This document shows, in pieces, positions 1 through 7,628 of a stretch of DNA of 64,000 bases. How positions within the stretch are numbered: position 1 is the first letter of the stretch; each line of letters begins with the position of its first letter. The notes below the pieces were generated by a model. That model saw only the letters and a program-made list of their open reading frames with translations. It ran no database searches and was not told the DNA's origin. The stretch comes from JAJPXC01 sp964562375 (GTDB lineage Bacteria > Bacteroidota > Bacteroidia > Bacteroidales > Muribaculaceae): contig CAZLSW010000003.1 in NCBI GenBank assembly GCA_964562375.1, positions 22,451 to 86,450 on the forward strand, written 5' to 3'. The translations under genes were made by a program, and so were the position numbers.

Positions 1-644
1 ACAACGCGGAGAATATCTCCCGTGCGGAAACAAGAGGCACAATGCCTTACTTCTTGCAAGACAATGATAGTCGAGAATACCATCAGTATCTCGATGTGAA
101 AAAATCGGTCGCTCTCGTAAAATCTTGGAAACAATATGATGCCCTATGCCAGTGCGATGATTGGAATAAAGAATATTTTGATGGGGCTACGGGAGGGTAT
201 GTGGCCACCCATTCGCGTCACCAATTTTCCAAAGTCACGCCAACAAATCCCACCCCTGGGCTGCCCAACCCATACATGAGCGGAGGCGAGGCCGAGCTGA
301 ATCTTGCCAAGTCGTTGGCCAAACAAGGTAAAGATGTAAGGCTGTTGCCCGAGAACGGCGTGGGGGTTGGAAAACCCGACATGGCGTTTGACGGTATGAC
401 GTGGGACTCCAAATACATCCCAGTCGCAAATGATGATTCAATACGAAAAGCCTTTAAGGACGCAAGAAAGGCAGACAATGTTATATTTTACTCTAAAGAG
501 ATTGGTCGTATTAATGACGTTCAGCGCGCTATTAAAAGGGAGATAGGTAGATTTATGGCTGAAGGCCGTCAGACCACTGGGCTACCAAATGTGTATTATG
601 CAACAGACGAAGGTATTATTATGCTTTGGGGTAACAATAAGTAA
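1..644 (+). CDS. Phage head (MuF-like) protein, C-terminal part, with PD-(D/E)XK toxin domain; runs off the left edge
   Basis: The frame is open from base 3 through an internal ATG at 42 to the stop at 642-644, so the 5' end lies outside the window. The part before that ATG reads NAENISRAETRGT, which resembles the end of the MuF/SPP1 gp7 head-morphogenesis region as I remember it from Bacteroidales prophages. After a linker (TGGYVATHSRH, residues 50-60 counted from the ATG) comes a region with E84 (GGEAE), D113 (KPD) and D122-x-K124 (WDSK), the spacing expected of a PD-(D/E)XK nuclease like those at CdiA C-termini, many of which cut tRNA. Family knowledge: phage MuF proteins often carry such exchangeable toxin tails. 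No immunity gene follows on the same strand. Alternative: the C-terminus of another polymorphic toxin carrier. The nuclease fold is inferred from motifs only. Confidence 0.6.
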   Translation, partial: NAENISRAETRGTMPYFLQDNDSREYHQYLDVKKSVALVKSWKQYDALCQCDDWNKEYFDGATGGYVATHSRHQFSKVTPTNPTPGLPNPYMSGGEAELNLAKSLAKQGKDVRLLPENGVGVGKPDMAFDGMTWDSKYIPVANDDSIRKAFKDARKADNVIFYSKEIGRINDVQRAIKREIGRFMAEGRQTTGLPNVYYATDEGIIMLWGNNK

Positions 645-662
645 GGAGGATTCCTCCTCCTT
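643..662 (+). terminator. Short hairpin overlapping the stop codon of the phage-type gene
   Basis: AAGGAGGA (643-650), loop TTCC, TCCTCCTT (655-662): a perfect 8 bp stem that begins inside the TAA stop. No U-tract follows, so termination is plausible but not certain. Confidence 0.4.
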
Positions 663-778
663 AGCGTATTCGTGTGTCCACCCCCTCGCCAGGCTGGTGC
701 AGAAATGTGGAGAGCTAAGCCCACTCATCCCGCACCGCAAAGATAGCGATTATTTCGCAACGCGCAAAAATATTTGCT

Positions 779-1093
779 CTACCATTTGAAAAACAAGATG
801 TAGCTCCAGCCGATGATTGTGATGGCGAACGACACAACCGCGATGAGGAACGGCCAATCAATCGGATTGCGCAGACGCGGATTCTCCATCCAATACATTA
901 TCCCTCGGACGGAAAGGCACGCCCCTACTACGTCTCTCTCCACATCAAATGCGTTCGTCACCAATCCTTTCTCGTCAAGGGTGGTCATCGCCCATTGGAG
1001 TTCGTCGGGAACATCCTCATGGAGGCTCGTCACGTCTTGTGCCAGCCAGCGCATAGCGCGTTTCTCGTCTTTCGATAGCTTTATCCGTTTCAT
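779..1093 (-). CDS. Small protein with one C-terminal membrane helix, unknown function
   Basis: I do not recognise the family. Reading from ATG at 1093 gives 104 aa; the frame extends six codons further to a TTG at 1111, but that start would sit on the likely promoter region (TTAATTTGG around 1115), so the ATG is preferred. Residues ~1-75 are soluble and charged (KLSKDEKRAMRWLAQDV), with a look of a small helical or winged-helix domain. Residues ~78-100 form one hydrophobic helix ending in FFKW, so the protein is probably anchored with its N-terminus in the cytoplasm. It stands alone between the phage-like gene and the trk genes and may mark the return to core chromosome. Confidence 0.6.
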   Translation of the reverse strand: MKRIKLSKDEKRAMRWLAQDVTSLHEDVPDELQWAMTTLDEKGLVTNAFDVERDVVGACLSVRGIMYWMENPRLRNPIDWPFLIAVVSFAITIIGWSYILFFKW

Positions 1094-1154
1094 ATGCGGG
1101 AATTTAACCAAATTAATTTGCGCTCAATGGGTGTAAATTCAATATTTGGCTGCG

Positions 1155-1272
1155 GGTGTCGACGCGGGGGCGGGTCGACTTCCATTCTCTTGATGGGGGA
1201 GATGGGGCTGTAGGGCCGGCACGGCCCGACTTTCTGCCTGACCTGGGGTGGTGAACGATGGCCCCACGGGGG
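1155..1272. repeat. Type B hairpin repeat, two units, downstream of trkH
   Basis: Two successive units: GTCGAC (1158-1163) pairing with GTCGAC (1174-1179) followed by TTCCATTCTCTTGA, then GGGCCG (1213-1218) pairing with CGGCCC (1222-1227) followed by GACTTTCTGCCTGA. Related sequences occur at 7544-7620, 10637-10695, 25196-25235 and, in coding sequence, 45657-45677. Confidence 0.6.
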
Positions 1273-2742
1273 TTATTTTTTCCAGAAGGTGGAGGTGAAG
1301 AGGATGAGGACGGTGAAGATTTCGAGACGGCCGACGAGCATGAGGAACGACAGGATCCATTTGCCGGCCGCGGGGATGATCTCGTAGGAGGAGCCGTAGC
1401 CGGTGACGCCGGCGCCGAGACCCGTGTTGCTGATGGCCGAGAAGGAGGAGAAGAAGGAGTCGACCAGCGGGATGTTCAACGCGGTGAGGGCGACTCCACC
1501 GGCCATGATGAGGATGACGTAGAAGCAAAGGAAGGCCACCACCTTGGCTACCAGCTCGGTGGGCATCACTTTGCCGCCGACGCGCACGGCGTAAACCTGG
1601 CGGGGATGAACGCATTTGCGCAGCTCGTTCTTGACGTATTTCTGGAGGAAGATCAGTCGGTCGATTTTTGCGCCGCCGCTCGTGGATCCGGCGCACGCTC
1701 CGAAGAACATCATGGCGAAGACCAGCGAAAGGACGAAGGCTCCCCAGCTCTCGAAGTTGGAGACGGTATAGCCCGTGGAAGTCATTGTGGAGACGATTTG
1801 GAACAGGGGGGCGATAGTGACGTCTTGCCAAGAGTGGGCTTGGCCGTTGACGATGATTGTGATTACGAAAAGCACCATCATCACGGCGATGATGCCGACG
1901 TAGGTGCGCAGGACGTCGTTGGACCACGCCGAGCGGATTTTGCCGGAGGCGGCTTTCACTAAGAGGGCGAAGTTGACGCCACCGAGGAACATAAACACTG
2001 TCACCACTACGTCGATGTAGACCGAGGAGAATGCGGCGATGGAGTCGTTTTCGGTGGAGAAACCGCCGGTGGATATTGTGGAGAAACCGTGGCACACGGC
2101 CTCGAACATGTTCATTGGGCCGAGCCAAAGCAGGGCAATAAGCATGACGGTGAGCGTGATGTAGAGTTGCCATAGGCTCATGGCGGTTTGGCTCACGCGC
2201 GGGCGTAGTTTCTCGCGGGTGATGCCGGTAACCTCGGCGTTGAACATGGCCATGCCGCCCGAGGAGTTGAGCATGGGCAAGACGGCGACGGTGAAGAGGA
2301 TGATACCCATGCCGCCGATCCACTGCATGAGGCACCGCCACATGATTATTCCGTGGCTGAGGTGGGTCATGTCCTGAAGGATGGAGGCACCGGTGGTGGT
2401 GAAGCCCGACATTGCCTCAAAGAATGCGTCGCTGAGTGTCATGGGGGTGTGGCAGCGCATGAAGGGGATCATGCCGAAAGCCGAGAATATTACCCAGACA
2501 AGAGCGGTGAGGAGGAAACCCTCGCGCTTGCCCATGTCGTGGCGACGTGGGTGTATCCCAAAGGTCATCAGGGCACCCGCGCCCACGGTGATGATGATGG
2601 ACAGGAGGAATGCCTCGTAGTCGTTTTCCCCGTAAATCAGGCAGGTGATGAATGGCACGAGCATGAAGGCGGCTTCGATCATGAGCAGCCAGCCCACGAC
2701 GCGCATCAGCATCGGCAGATTTATGGTGGTTTTTTTGAACAC
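1273..2742 (-). CDS. trkH: Trk-type potassium uptake membrane subunit TrkH
   Basis: A 489 aa polytopic inner-membrane protein. Four pore-loop signatures of the TrkH/KtrB family can be read: TTTGASIL, STISTGGFST, STMTSTGYTV and AISNTGLGAG, whose glycines form the K+ selectivity filter. Length fits the family. The start is a GTG at 2742 (MFKKTT), three bases after the trkA stop; an ATG ten codons in (MLMRVVGWL) is an alternative. It is the last gene of a minus-strand operon, directly after its regulatory partner trkA, with type B hairpins just downstream. Role by family: K+ uptake coupled to ion movement, gated by the TrkA ring. Confidence 0.95.
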   Translation of the reverse strand: MFKKTTINLPMLMRVVGWLLMIEAAFMLVPFITCLIYGENDYEAFLLSIIITVGAGALMTFGIHPRRHDMGKREGFLLTALVWVIFSAFGMIPFMRCHTPMTLSDAFFEAMSGFTTTGASILQDMTHLSHGIIMWRCLMQWIGGMGIILFTVAVLPMLNSSGGMAMFNAEVTGITREKLRPRVSQTAMSLWQLYITLTVMLIALLWLGPMNMFEAVCHGFSTISTGGFSTENDSIAAFSSVYIDVVVTVFMFLGGVNFALLVKAASGKIRSAWSNDVLRTYVGIIAVMMVLFVITIIVNGQAHSWQDVTIAPLFQIVSTMTSTGYTVSNFESWGAFVLSLVFAMMFFGACAGSTSGGAKIDRLIFLQKYVKNELRKCVHPRQVYAVRVGGKVMPTELVAKVVAFLCFYVILIMAGGVALTALNIPLVDSFFSSFSAISNTGLGAGVTGYGSSYEIIPAAGKWILSFLMLVGRLEIFTVLILFTSTFWKK

Positions 2743-2745
2743 TTT

Positions 2746-4077
2746 TTAGTTGAATAGTTTTTCTATTTTGGAGAGGGCCCCGCTTAGGCAGAACACCATC
2801 ACGTGGTCGCCGGGCTGGATGAGAGTGTTGCCCTCGACGAGCATTCCATGGCCGTTGCGAATGAGTCCGGCGATGGTCATGTCGCGTGAGAGGTTGAGGT
2901 CTTTTACCGGGGCTCGGGTGATCTTGCTGTGGGGCTTGACCTCGATTTCGGCGACCTCGGCGTCGGCCAAGGCTAGGCACTTCGACGAGTCGGTGTCGGC
3001 GTCGAGCAGCAGTTGGAATATCTTGGAGGAGGCAAGCAGTTTTTTGTTGATGATAGTGCCGATGTTAAGTCCCTCGGCTTCGGAGATGAATTGGATGTTT
3101 TCGACCTCGGCGATAGTTTTGTGGACACCCATTTCCTTGGCAGATAGGCCGGCGAGGATGTTGGTTTCGCTTTGGTCGGTGAGGGCGACGAAGGCGTCCA
3201 TGTCGCGAATACCTTCGTCGGAGAGCACCTCGTTGTCGCGGGCGTCGCCGAGGATGATTTCGGCGTTGGGGCATAGCTCGGCGAGCCATCGGCAACGATC
3301 GGGGTTTTGCTCGATGATTTTGATTCGGAACTCGTCGCCTGCCAGGGCGCAGAGCCTGACGGCGATGCGGCTGCCTCCCATTACCATCACTCGACGCACG
3401 CGCTTGTCGACCTTTCCGCATATCTCGCGCAGGGCCTCCACGTGGTCGCGTGTGGTGGTAAAGTATACGATATCGCCCGGCTCGATGCGGTCGAAGCCGC
3501 GGGGGATGATGGTCTCATGGCGGCGCTTGATTGCCGACACGTGTATCGCGGCTTGGATAGCCAGGTCCTTGAGCATTTGCCCCACGATCTTGGCACCTTC
3601 TCTAACCTTTACACCCACCAAAATGATTTCGCCGTCGTGTAGCTCGAGCCAGTGCCTTACCCATGAGCGACGCAGGGATGTGACAATCTCCTCGGCGGCA
3701 AGCAACTCGGGATAAATCAAGTAGTTAACGCCAATGCGGGTGAAGAAGCCGCGGTGTTCCTCTTTTAGGAACTCGTAGCGGTCGATGCGGGCGACGGTTT
3801 TGTGGGCGCCGAGGCTTTTGGCCATGGCGCAGGAGGTGACGTTCTCGGTTTCGTAGGGGGTAACGGCGATGAAGAGGTCGCATTGCTCGACGCGAGCTTG
3901 TTTCAAGGCTGCGAACGACGTGGGCTGGCCTGTGACGGTCATCAGGTTGTAGTTGCTGTCGAGCGGCGCGAGCTTCTGCTCGTCGGCGTCGACCAGTGTA
4001 ATGTCCTGATCCTCTTTGGAAAGGAGTTTGGCCAAGTGGCTGCCCACCTCTCCGGCTCCTACAATCACGATTTTCAT
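2746..4077 (-). CDS. trkA: Trk system regulatory subunit TrkA
   Basis: 443 aa cytoplasmic protein with two RCK units. The N-terminus has the Rossmann dinucleotide motif GAGEVGSHLAKLL (residues 7-19) with acidic ends to strands 2 and 3; the second Rossmann unit starts at RRVMVMGGSRIA (~229). Each is followed by a TrkA-C domain (GDIVYFTT near 210; QPGDHVMVF near the C-terminus). TrkA binds NAD(H)/nucleotide and gates TrkH. Its ATG overlaps the dxs stop (ATGA), and it is followed after 3 bp by trkH, so dxs-trkA-trkH are co-transcribed. Confidence 0.95.
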   Translation of the reverse strand: MKIVIVGAGEVGSHLAKLLSKEDQDITLVDADEQKLAPLDSNYNLMTVTGQPTSFAALKQARVEQCDLFIAVTPYETENVTSCAMAKSLGAHKTVARIDRYEFLKEEHRGFFTRIGVNYLIYPELLAAEEIVTSLRRSWVRHWLELHDGEIILVGVKVREGAKIVGQMLKDLAIQAAIHVSAIKRRHETIIPRGFDRIEPGDIVYFTTTRDHVEALREICGKVDKRVRRVMVMGGSRIAVRLCALAGDEFRIKIIEQNPDRCRWLAELCPNAEIILGDARDNEVLSDEGIRDMDAFVALTDQSETNILAGLSAKEMGVHKTIAEVENIQFISEAEGLNIGTIINKKLLASSKIFQLLLDADTDSSKCLALADAEVAEIEVKPHSKITRAPVKDLNLSRDMTIAGLIRNGHGMLVEGNTLIQPGDHVMVFCLSGALSKIEKLFN

Positions 4078-5978
4078 GACTTATTGGCTTTTATGATTGC
4101 TTGGGCGATGCTGTCGGAATCCATGCCACACAGCTTTTTCAATTGGGCGACGGTGCCGTGAGTAACGAAGTTGTCGGGAATCCCAATGGTGGTAACGGGG
4201 TTGGAGTAGCCGTTGGCTTGGAGCCATTCCATAACGGCCGAGCCGAAACCGCCAGTGACGGCTCCGTCCTCGACGGTGACAATAGGCTTGCCCGTTTTGG
4301 CGATTTCCGTGAGCATTTCCTCGTCGAGTGGCTTGACGAAAATAGCGTCGTAATGGGCTGTGCTCACTCCCTGCTCCTTGGCCTTTTCAATGGCCTGGAC
4401 GGCTTCGTAAGCCATTGTACCAACGGAGATTACCATAACGTCGGTGCCTTCGGTGAGTTTCTCGCCTTTACCGATGGGGAGGGCGCGCATAGGCTGGAGC
4501 CAGTCGAGGTTGTGACCGGCTCCTCGGGGGTAACGGATGGCGAATGGCCCGTGGTTGTCGGCTTGGGCAGTGTACATTAGGTTGCGCAGGGTCACCTCGT
4601 CGCGGGGAGCGGCCACAATCATGCCGGGGATGGAGCGCAGGTAGCACATGTCAAGCATACCGTGGTGGGTGACTCCATCCTCGCCCACGAGGCCCGCGCG
4701 GTCGATGCAGAATGTCACGGGAAGTCGCTGAATAGCAACGTCGTGGATGATGTGATCGTAGCCGCGCTGGAGGAAGGACGAGTAGATAGCGCAGAATGGA
4801 CGGAGGCCGTCCTTGGCCATGCCTCCCGAGAAAGTGACGGCGTGCCCCTCGGAGATTCCCACGTCGAAAGTGCGCTCGGGCAGGGCCTCTTGCATCACGC
4901 TCACTGAGGTGCCGGAGGGCATGGCGGCTGTCACTGCCACGATTTTGGGGTTCTTGAGGGCCAATTCCACAAGGGTTTCACCGAAAACATCTTGATATTT
5001 AGGCGGTTGTGGGCCTTTTTCGCCTGAGATGCGGTTGCCCGTGGAGGGATCGAATTTGCCGGGGGCGTGCCACGAGGCCGGGTCGCGTTCGGCAGGGCCG
5101 TAGCCTTTGCCTTTGATTGTGCGGAAATGAAGGATGCGCGGTCCCTCCATGTCCTTGACGTCCTTGAGCACGCGCACGATGCGCTCCACGTCGTGTCCGT
5201 CAAATGGCCCTAAATATCTGATGTTCAATCCCTCGAAAAGGTTTTGCTCATGGGTGAGCATGGCCTTCAGGGAGTTGTTGAAACGCAGGATCACCCCTTT
5301 CTTTCGCTCGGAGATGAGGCGGAATTTCCGCAAGAATCGGTACACCTTGTAACGCAGGCGATTGTAGGCCTTGGAGGTGGTGATATGGGTGAGGTAATCG
5401 TTGAGGGCACCCACGTTGCGGTCGATCGACATGTCGTTGTCGTTGAGGATGATCAGCAGGTTGTTGGGGGTGTTTGCCGCGTTGTTGATGCCTTCGAAGG
5501 CCAATCCGCCGCTGATTGAGGCGTCGCCGATGATTGCCACGACGTTGCGCCGTGGCTGGTCGTGGTTCAACTCCGAGGCGACGGCCATTCCGAGGGCCGC
5601 TGAGATGGAGTTGGAGGCGTGACCGGCGGTGAAAGTGTCATATTCGCTTTCAGCGGGGTTGGGGAAACCGCTGATACCGCCGTAGGTGCGTTGATGTGCA
5701 AACTGCTCGCGACGCCCGGTGAGGATTTTGTGGGCGTAGGCTTGGTGTCCGACGTCCCACACAAGACGGTCCCTTGGTGTGTCGAACACGTAATGGAGCG
5801 CCACCGTCAAGTCGACGGCGCCCATCGACGAGGCGAAATGTCCCGGATTGGACGACAACTGCTGGATGAGCTCCTTACGCAGCTCTCGGCACACCTGGGG
5901 TAGCTGCTCTACGGAGAGGTGTCGCAGGTCGTCGGGGGAGTTTATCGAGTCAAGGAGATTATTTTCTTCCTTTGCCAT
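4074..5978 (-). CDS. dxs: 1-deoxy-D-xylulose-5-phosphate synthase
   Basis: Catalyses pyruvate + glyceraldehyde 3-phosphate to DXP, first step of the MEP isoprenoid pathway and a source of precursor for the thiamine thiazole ring. The thiamine diphosphate motif is seen as GDASISGG followed 22 residues later by NDNDMSID; the pyrimidine domain carries DRAGLVGEDGVTHHG with the catalytic Glu. From the ATG at 5978 (MAKEENNLLDS) it is 634 aa, the normal length; an upstream ATG would add ten residues lying inside the preceding gene. It overlaps the small membrane protein gene upstream and trkA downstream. Confidence 0.96.
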   Translation of the reverse strand: MAKEENNLLDSINSPDDLRHLSVEQLPQVCRELRKELIQQLSSNPGHFASSMGAVDLTVALHYVFDTPRDRLVWDVGHQAYAHKILTGRREQFAHQRTYGGISGFPNPAESEYDTFTAGHASNSISAALGMAVASELNHDQPRRNVVAIIGDASISGGLAFEGINNAANTPNNLLIILNDNDMSIDRNVGALNDYLTHITTSKAYNRLRYKVYRFLRKFRLISERKKGVILRFNNSLKAMLTHEQNLFEGLNIRYLGPFDGHDVERIVRVLKDVKDMEGPRILHFRTIKGKGYGPAERDPASWHAPGKFDPSTGNRISGEKGPQPPKYQDVFGETLVELALKNPKIVAVTAAMPSGTSVSVMQEALPERTFDVGISEGHAVTFSGGMAKDGLRPFCAIYSSFLQRGYDHIIHDVAIQRLPVTFCIDRAGLVGEDGVTHHGMLDMCYLRSIPGMIVAAPRDEVTLRNLMYTAQADNHGPFAIRYPRGAGHNLDWLQPMRALPIGKGEKLTEGTDVMVISVGTMAYEAVQAIEKAKEQGVSTAHYDAIFVKPLDEEMLTEIAKTGKPIVTVEDGAVTGGFGSAVMEWLQANGYSNPVTTIGIPDNFVTHGTVAQLKKLCGMDSDSIAQAIIKANKS

Positions 5979-6141
5979 CGCGAATATATTTCTTATAAAG
6001 GGGCACAAAGATGACGATAGCCGAGGCCACGACGACGAAAAGTGTCCAGAAATTCCAGTCGCGGGTCTTCAACAGAATGTAGCACAATAGCAGCCACAAC
6101 AGCAGCAGGCACACAAATTTCGCAATCAAGGCTCCTTTCAT
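5959..6141 (-). CDS. Small two-helix membrane protein upstream of dxs
   Basis: 60 aa with two hydrophobic helices (residues ~5-24 and ~30-48) and a basic C-terminal tail (KKYIRDGKGRK). Its 3' end overlaps the start of dxs by 20 bp, and a Bacteroidetes -7 element (TAAATTTG, minus strand, 6200-6207) lies about 60 bp upstream, so it is probably the first gene of the operon. No family recognised. Its role could be purely translational (coupling to dxs) or a membrane function with Trk; the sequence does not decide. Confidence 0.65.
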   Translation of the reverse strand: MKGALIAKFVCLLLLWLLLCYILLKTRDWNFWTLFVVVASAIVIFVPLYKKYIRDGKGRK

Positions 6142-6199
6142 ATCTTAAAGATGCTCAATAATTTAGCTAATCACGGGCTTTTTCGAGCCAATTAACTCG

Positions 6200-6207
6200 C
6201 AAATTTA
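6200..6207 (-). promoter_or_regulatory. -7 element for the small protein-dxs-trkA-trkH operon
   Basis: Minus strand TAAATTTG matches TAnnTTTG. No good -33 TTG is seen at the expected distance. The rest of 6142-6328 is AT-rich and holds a 14 bp palindrome ACTTTAGCTAAAGT at 6300-6313 and no gene. Confidence 0.5.
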
Positions 6208-6328
6208 CAAAAATTTTCTTTATCATCACATTGCGATAACGTAACCAGCGTAGAAAAACGAGGGCGCACTGGGGGGTGCCACCCTCGGGAAAGGGGTTAA
6301 CTTTAGCTAAAGTACGCAGCCTCTTTCG

Positions 6329-6480
6329 GCCACCGCGGCGAACCGCGGGGCACGGTGGCGTTTTTAGGAGGGGCGCCTACGGCGCGCTCTCCTCGCAGTG
6401 GAATCGCGGGGCACGGTGGCGTTTTTAGGAGGGGCGCCTACGGCGCGCTCTCCTCGCGGTGGAACCGCGAGGCACGGTGG
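6329..6480. repeat. Type A palindrome array, 61 bp tandem period
   Basis: Starts with a hairpin GCCACCGCGG (6329-6338) pairing with CCGCGGGGCACGGTGGC (to 6359) and continues with two tandem units; CACGGTGG recurs at 6351, 6412 and 6473 (about 61 bp). Each unit carries AGGAGGGGCGCC and GGCGCGCTCTCCT. Sits between the DMT gene and the dxs operon. The 405 bp between 6142 and 6546 holds this array, the promoter and no gene. Confidence 0.75.
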
Positions 6481-6546
6481 CCCTTAGCTGGCGGATTTCG
6501 GTGGGGGGTAGCTTGTTTATGGAGGCAAAATTTCTTGAGGGATAGA

Positions 6547-7470
6547 TTATCGGGGGTGGCGGAGGGTGATGAGGAGCTGGCGTAGGAGGCGCATCAGGGG
6601 GGCGGAGAGGATGATGAGGACGACGGAGACGATGACGAGGGCGACGCCGAGGATGGCTCCGGGGCTGAGGCGCTCGCCGAAGGCTAGGATGCCCACGGCC
6701 AAGGCGGTGACCGGCTCAAGTGCGCCGAGGATGGAGGTGGGGATCGAGCCGATGTCGAGGATGGCGACTGTCATGGTCAAGAGGGAGACGACCGTGGGGA
6801 AGATGGCCAATCCGGCTACATCGACCCATGCCTGGGTGCACGCTGGCACGGGCTGAAGGGAGAAAAGTCCGTCCAATTGCACAATGAACACCAGGATGCC
6901 GAATACCATTGAGTAGAAGGTGATTTTCAATGTGTTGAGGCGCCGCAGACAGCTTTTGTTGACCATCACCATGTATACTGCGTAGGAGATGGCCGAGAGG
7001 AGGACGACCACCACTCCCCACAGGTTGACGCTGCCGTCGCCCTCGCCGTGGCCGAGCATGACGATGCCTACGATAGCCAGGGCGATGGCCGAGATGGTGA
7101 CGACCGAGACGCGCTCGCCGAACATCACAACCATCATGATGGTGACGAAAACGGGGTAAACGAAGAGGATTGTCGAGGCGATTCCCACATCCATCAAGTT
7201 GTAGCTCTCGAAGAGGAAGAGGGAAGAGAGGGCGAAAAGGATTCCGGCTACGAGAGCCACCGGTAGCTCTTTCCATGTGAGGCGGAAGTTGTGACCCTTG
7301 TAGAGCATCAGGGCTCCGAGGATGAGAGCGGCTACGAGGTAACGGTAGAACAAGACTGACGGGACCTCTATCCCCATTTGGGCGAGAGGTCGGGCGAATA
7401 GGGGGTTGAGGCCGTAAGTGACGGCTCCCAGCACGGCCATAACATATCCACGCGCGCGGTGATTCATCAT
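6547..7470 (-). CDS. DMT-superfamily permease (two EamA domains)
   Basis: 307 aa, about ten membrane helices arranged as two homologous halves of five: the first begins AVLGAVTYGLNPLFARPLAQ, the second VVVLLSAISYAVYMVMVNKS with the final LGALEPVTALAVGILAFGE box typical of EamA proteins. Likely an inner-membrane exporter or importer of small metabolites; the substrate cannot be told. The start is ATGATG at 7470; the second ATG is equally possible. No clear promoter is seen. The neighbouring type A array and type B hairpins isolate it from the flanking genes. Confidence 0.85.
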   Translation of the reverse strand: MMNHRARGYVMAVLGAVTYGLNPLFARPLAQMGIEVPSVLFYRYLVAALILGALMLYKGHNFRLTWKELPVALVAGILFALSSLFLFESYNLMDVGIASTILFVYPVFVTIMMVVMFGERVSVVTISAIALAIVGIVMLGHGEGDGSVNLWGVVVVLLSAISYAVYMVMVNKSCLRRLNTLKITFYSMVFGILVFIVQLDGLFSLQPVPACTQAWVDVAGLAIFPTVVSLLTMTVAILDIGSIPTSILGALEPVTALAVGILAFGERLSPGAILGVALVIVSVVLIILSAPLMRLLRQLLITLRHPR

Positions 7471-7514
7471 TTATATAACAAAATGAGAGGGAGGAGGGTT
7501 GAGGGAAATGTAAT

Positions 7515-7620
7515 GGGCCTGGCGGATTGCCAGGCCCGTAAATGTCGACCGGGGGGCCGGTCGACTTCCATTCTCTTGAGGGCAGGGACGCCAGATGATG
7601 GCCGTCCCAGGGCGACCCCC
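7515..7620. repeat. Stacked hairpins including type B repeat between MFS and DMT genes
   Basis: GGGCCTGGC (7515-7523) pairs with GCCAGGCCC (7529-7537); GTCGACCGG (7544-7552) pairs with CCGGTCGAC (7557-7565), followed by the family tail TTCCATTCTCTTGA. Another stem is GGGACG with CGTCCC near 7583-7606. Possible transcription terminator cluster for the MFS gene on the minus strand. Confidence 0.6.
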
Positions 7621-7628
7621 CTGGGGGG

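Noticed and set aside
737..744. -7 element TATCTTTG on the minus strand
   Set aside because: Good match, but no minus-strand gene lies downstream before the phage gene's 3' end; left out of the feature list.
1258..1962. 234 aa open frame on the plus strand
   Set aside because: Antisense to trkH, which is unmistakable; the frame is an artefact of high GC.
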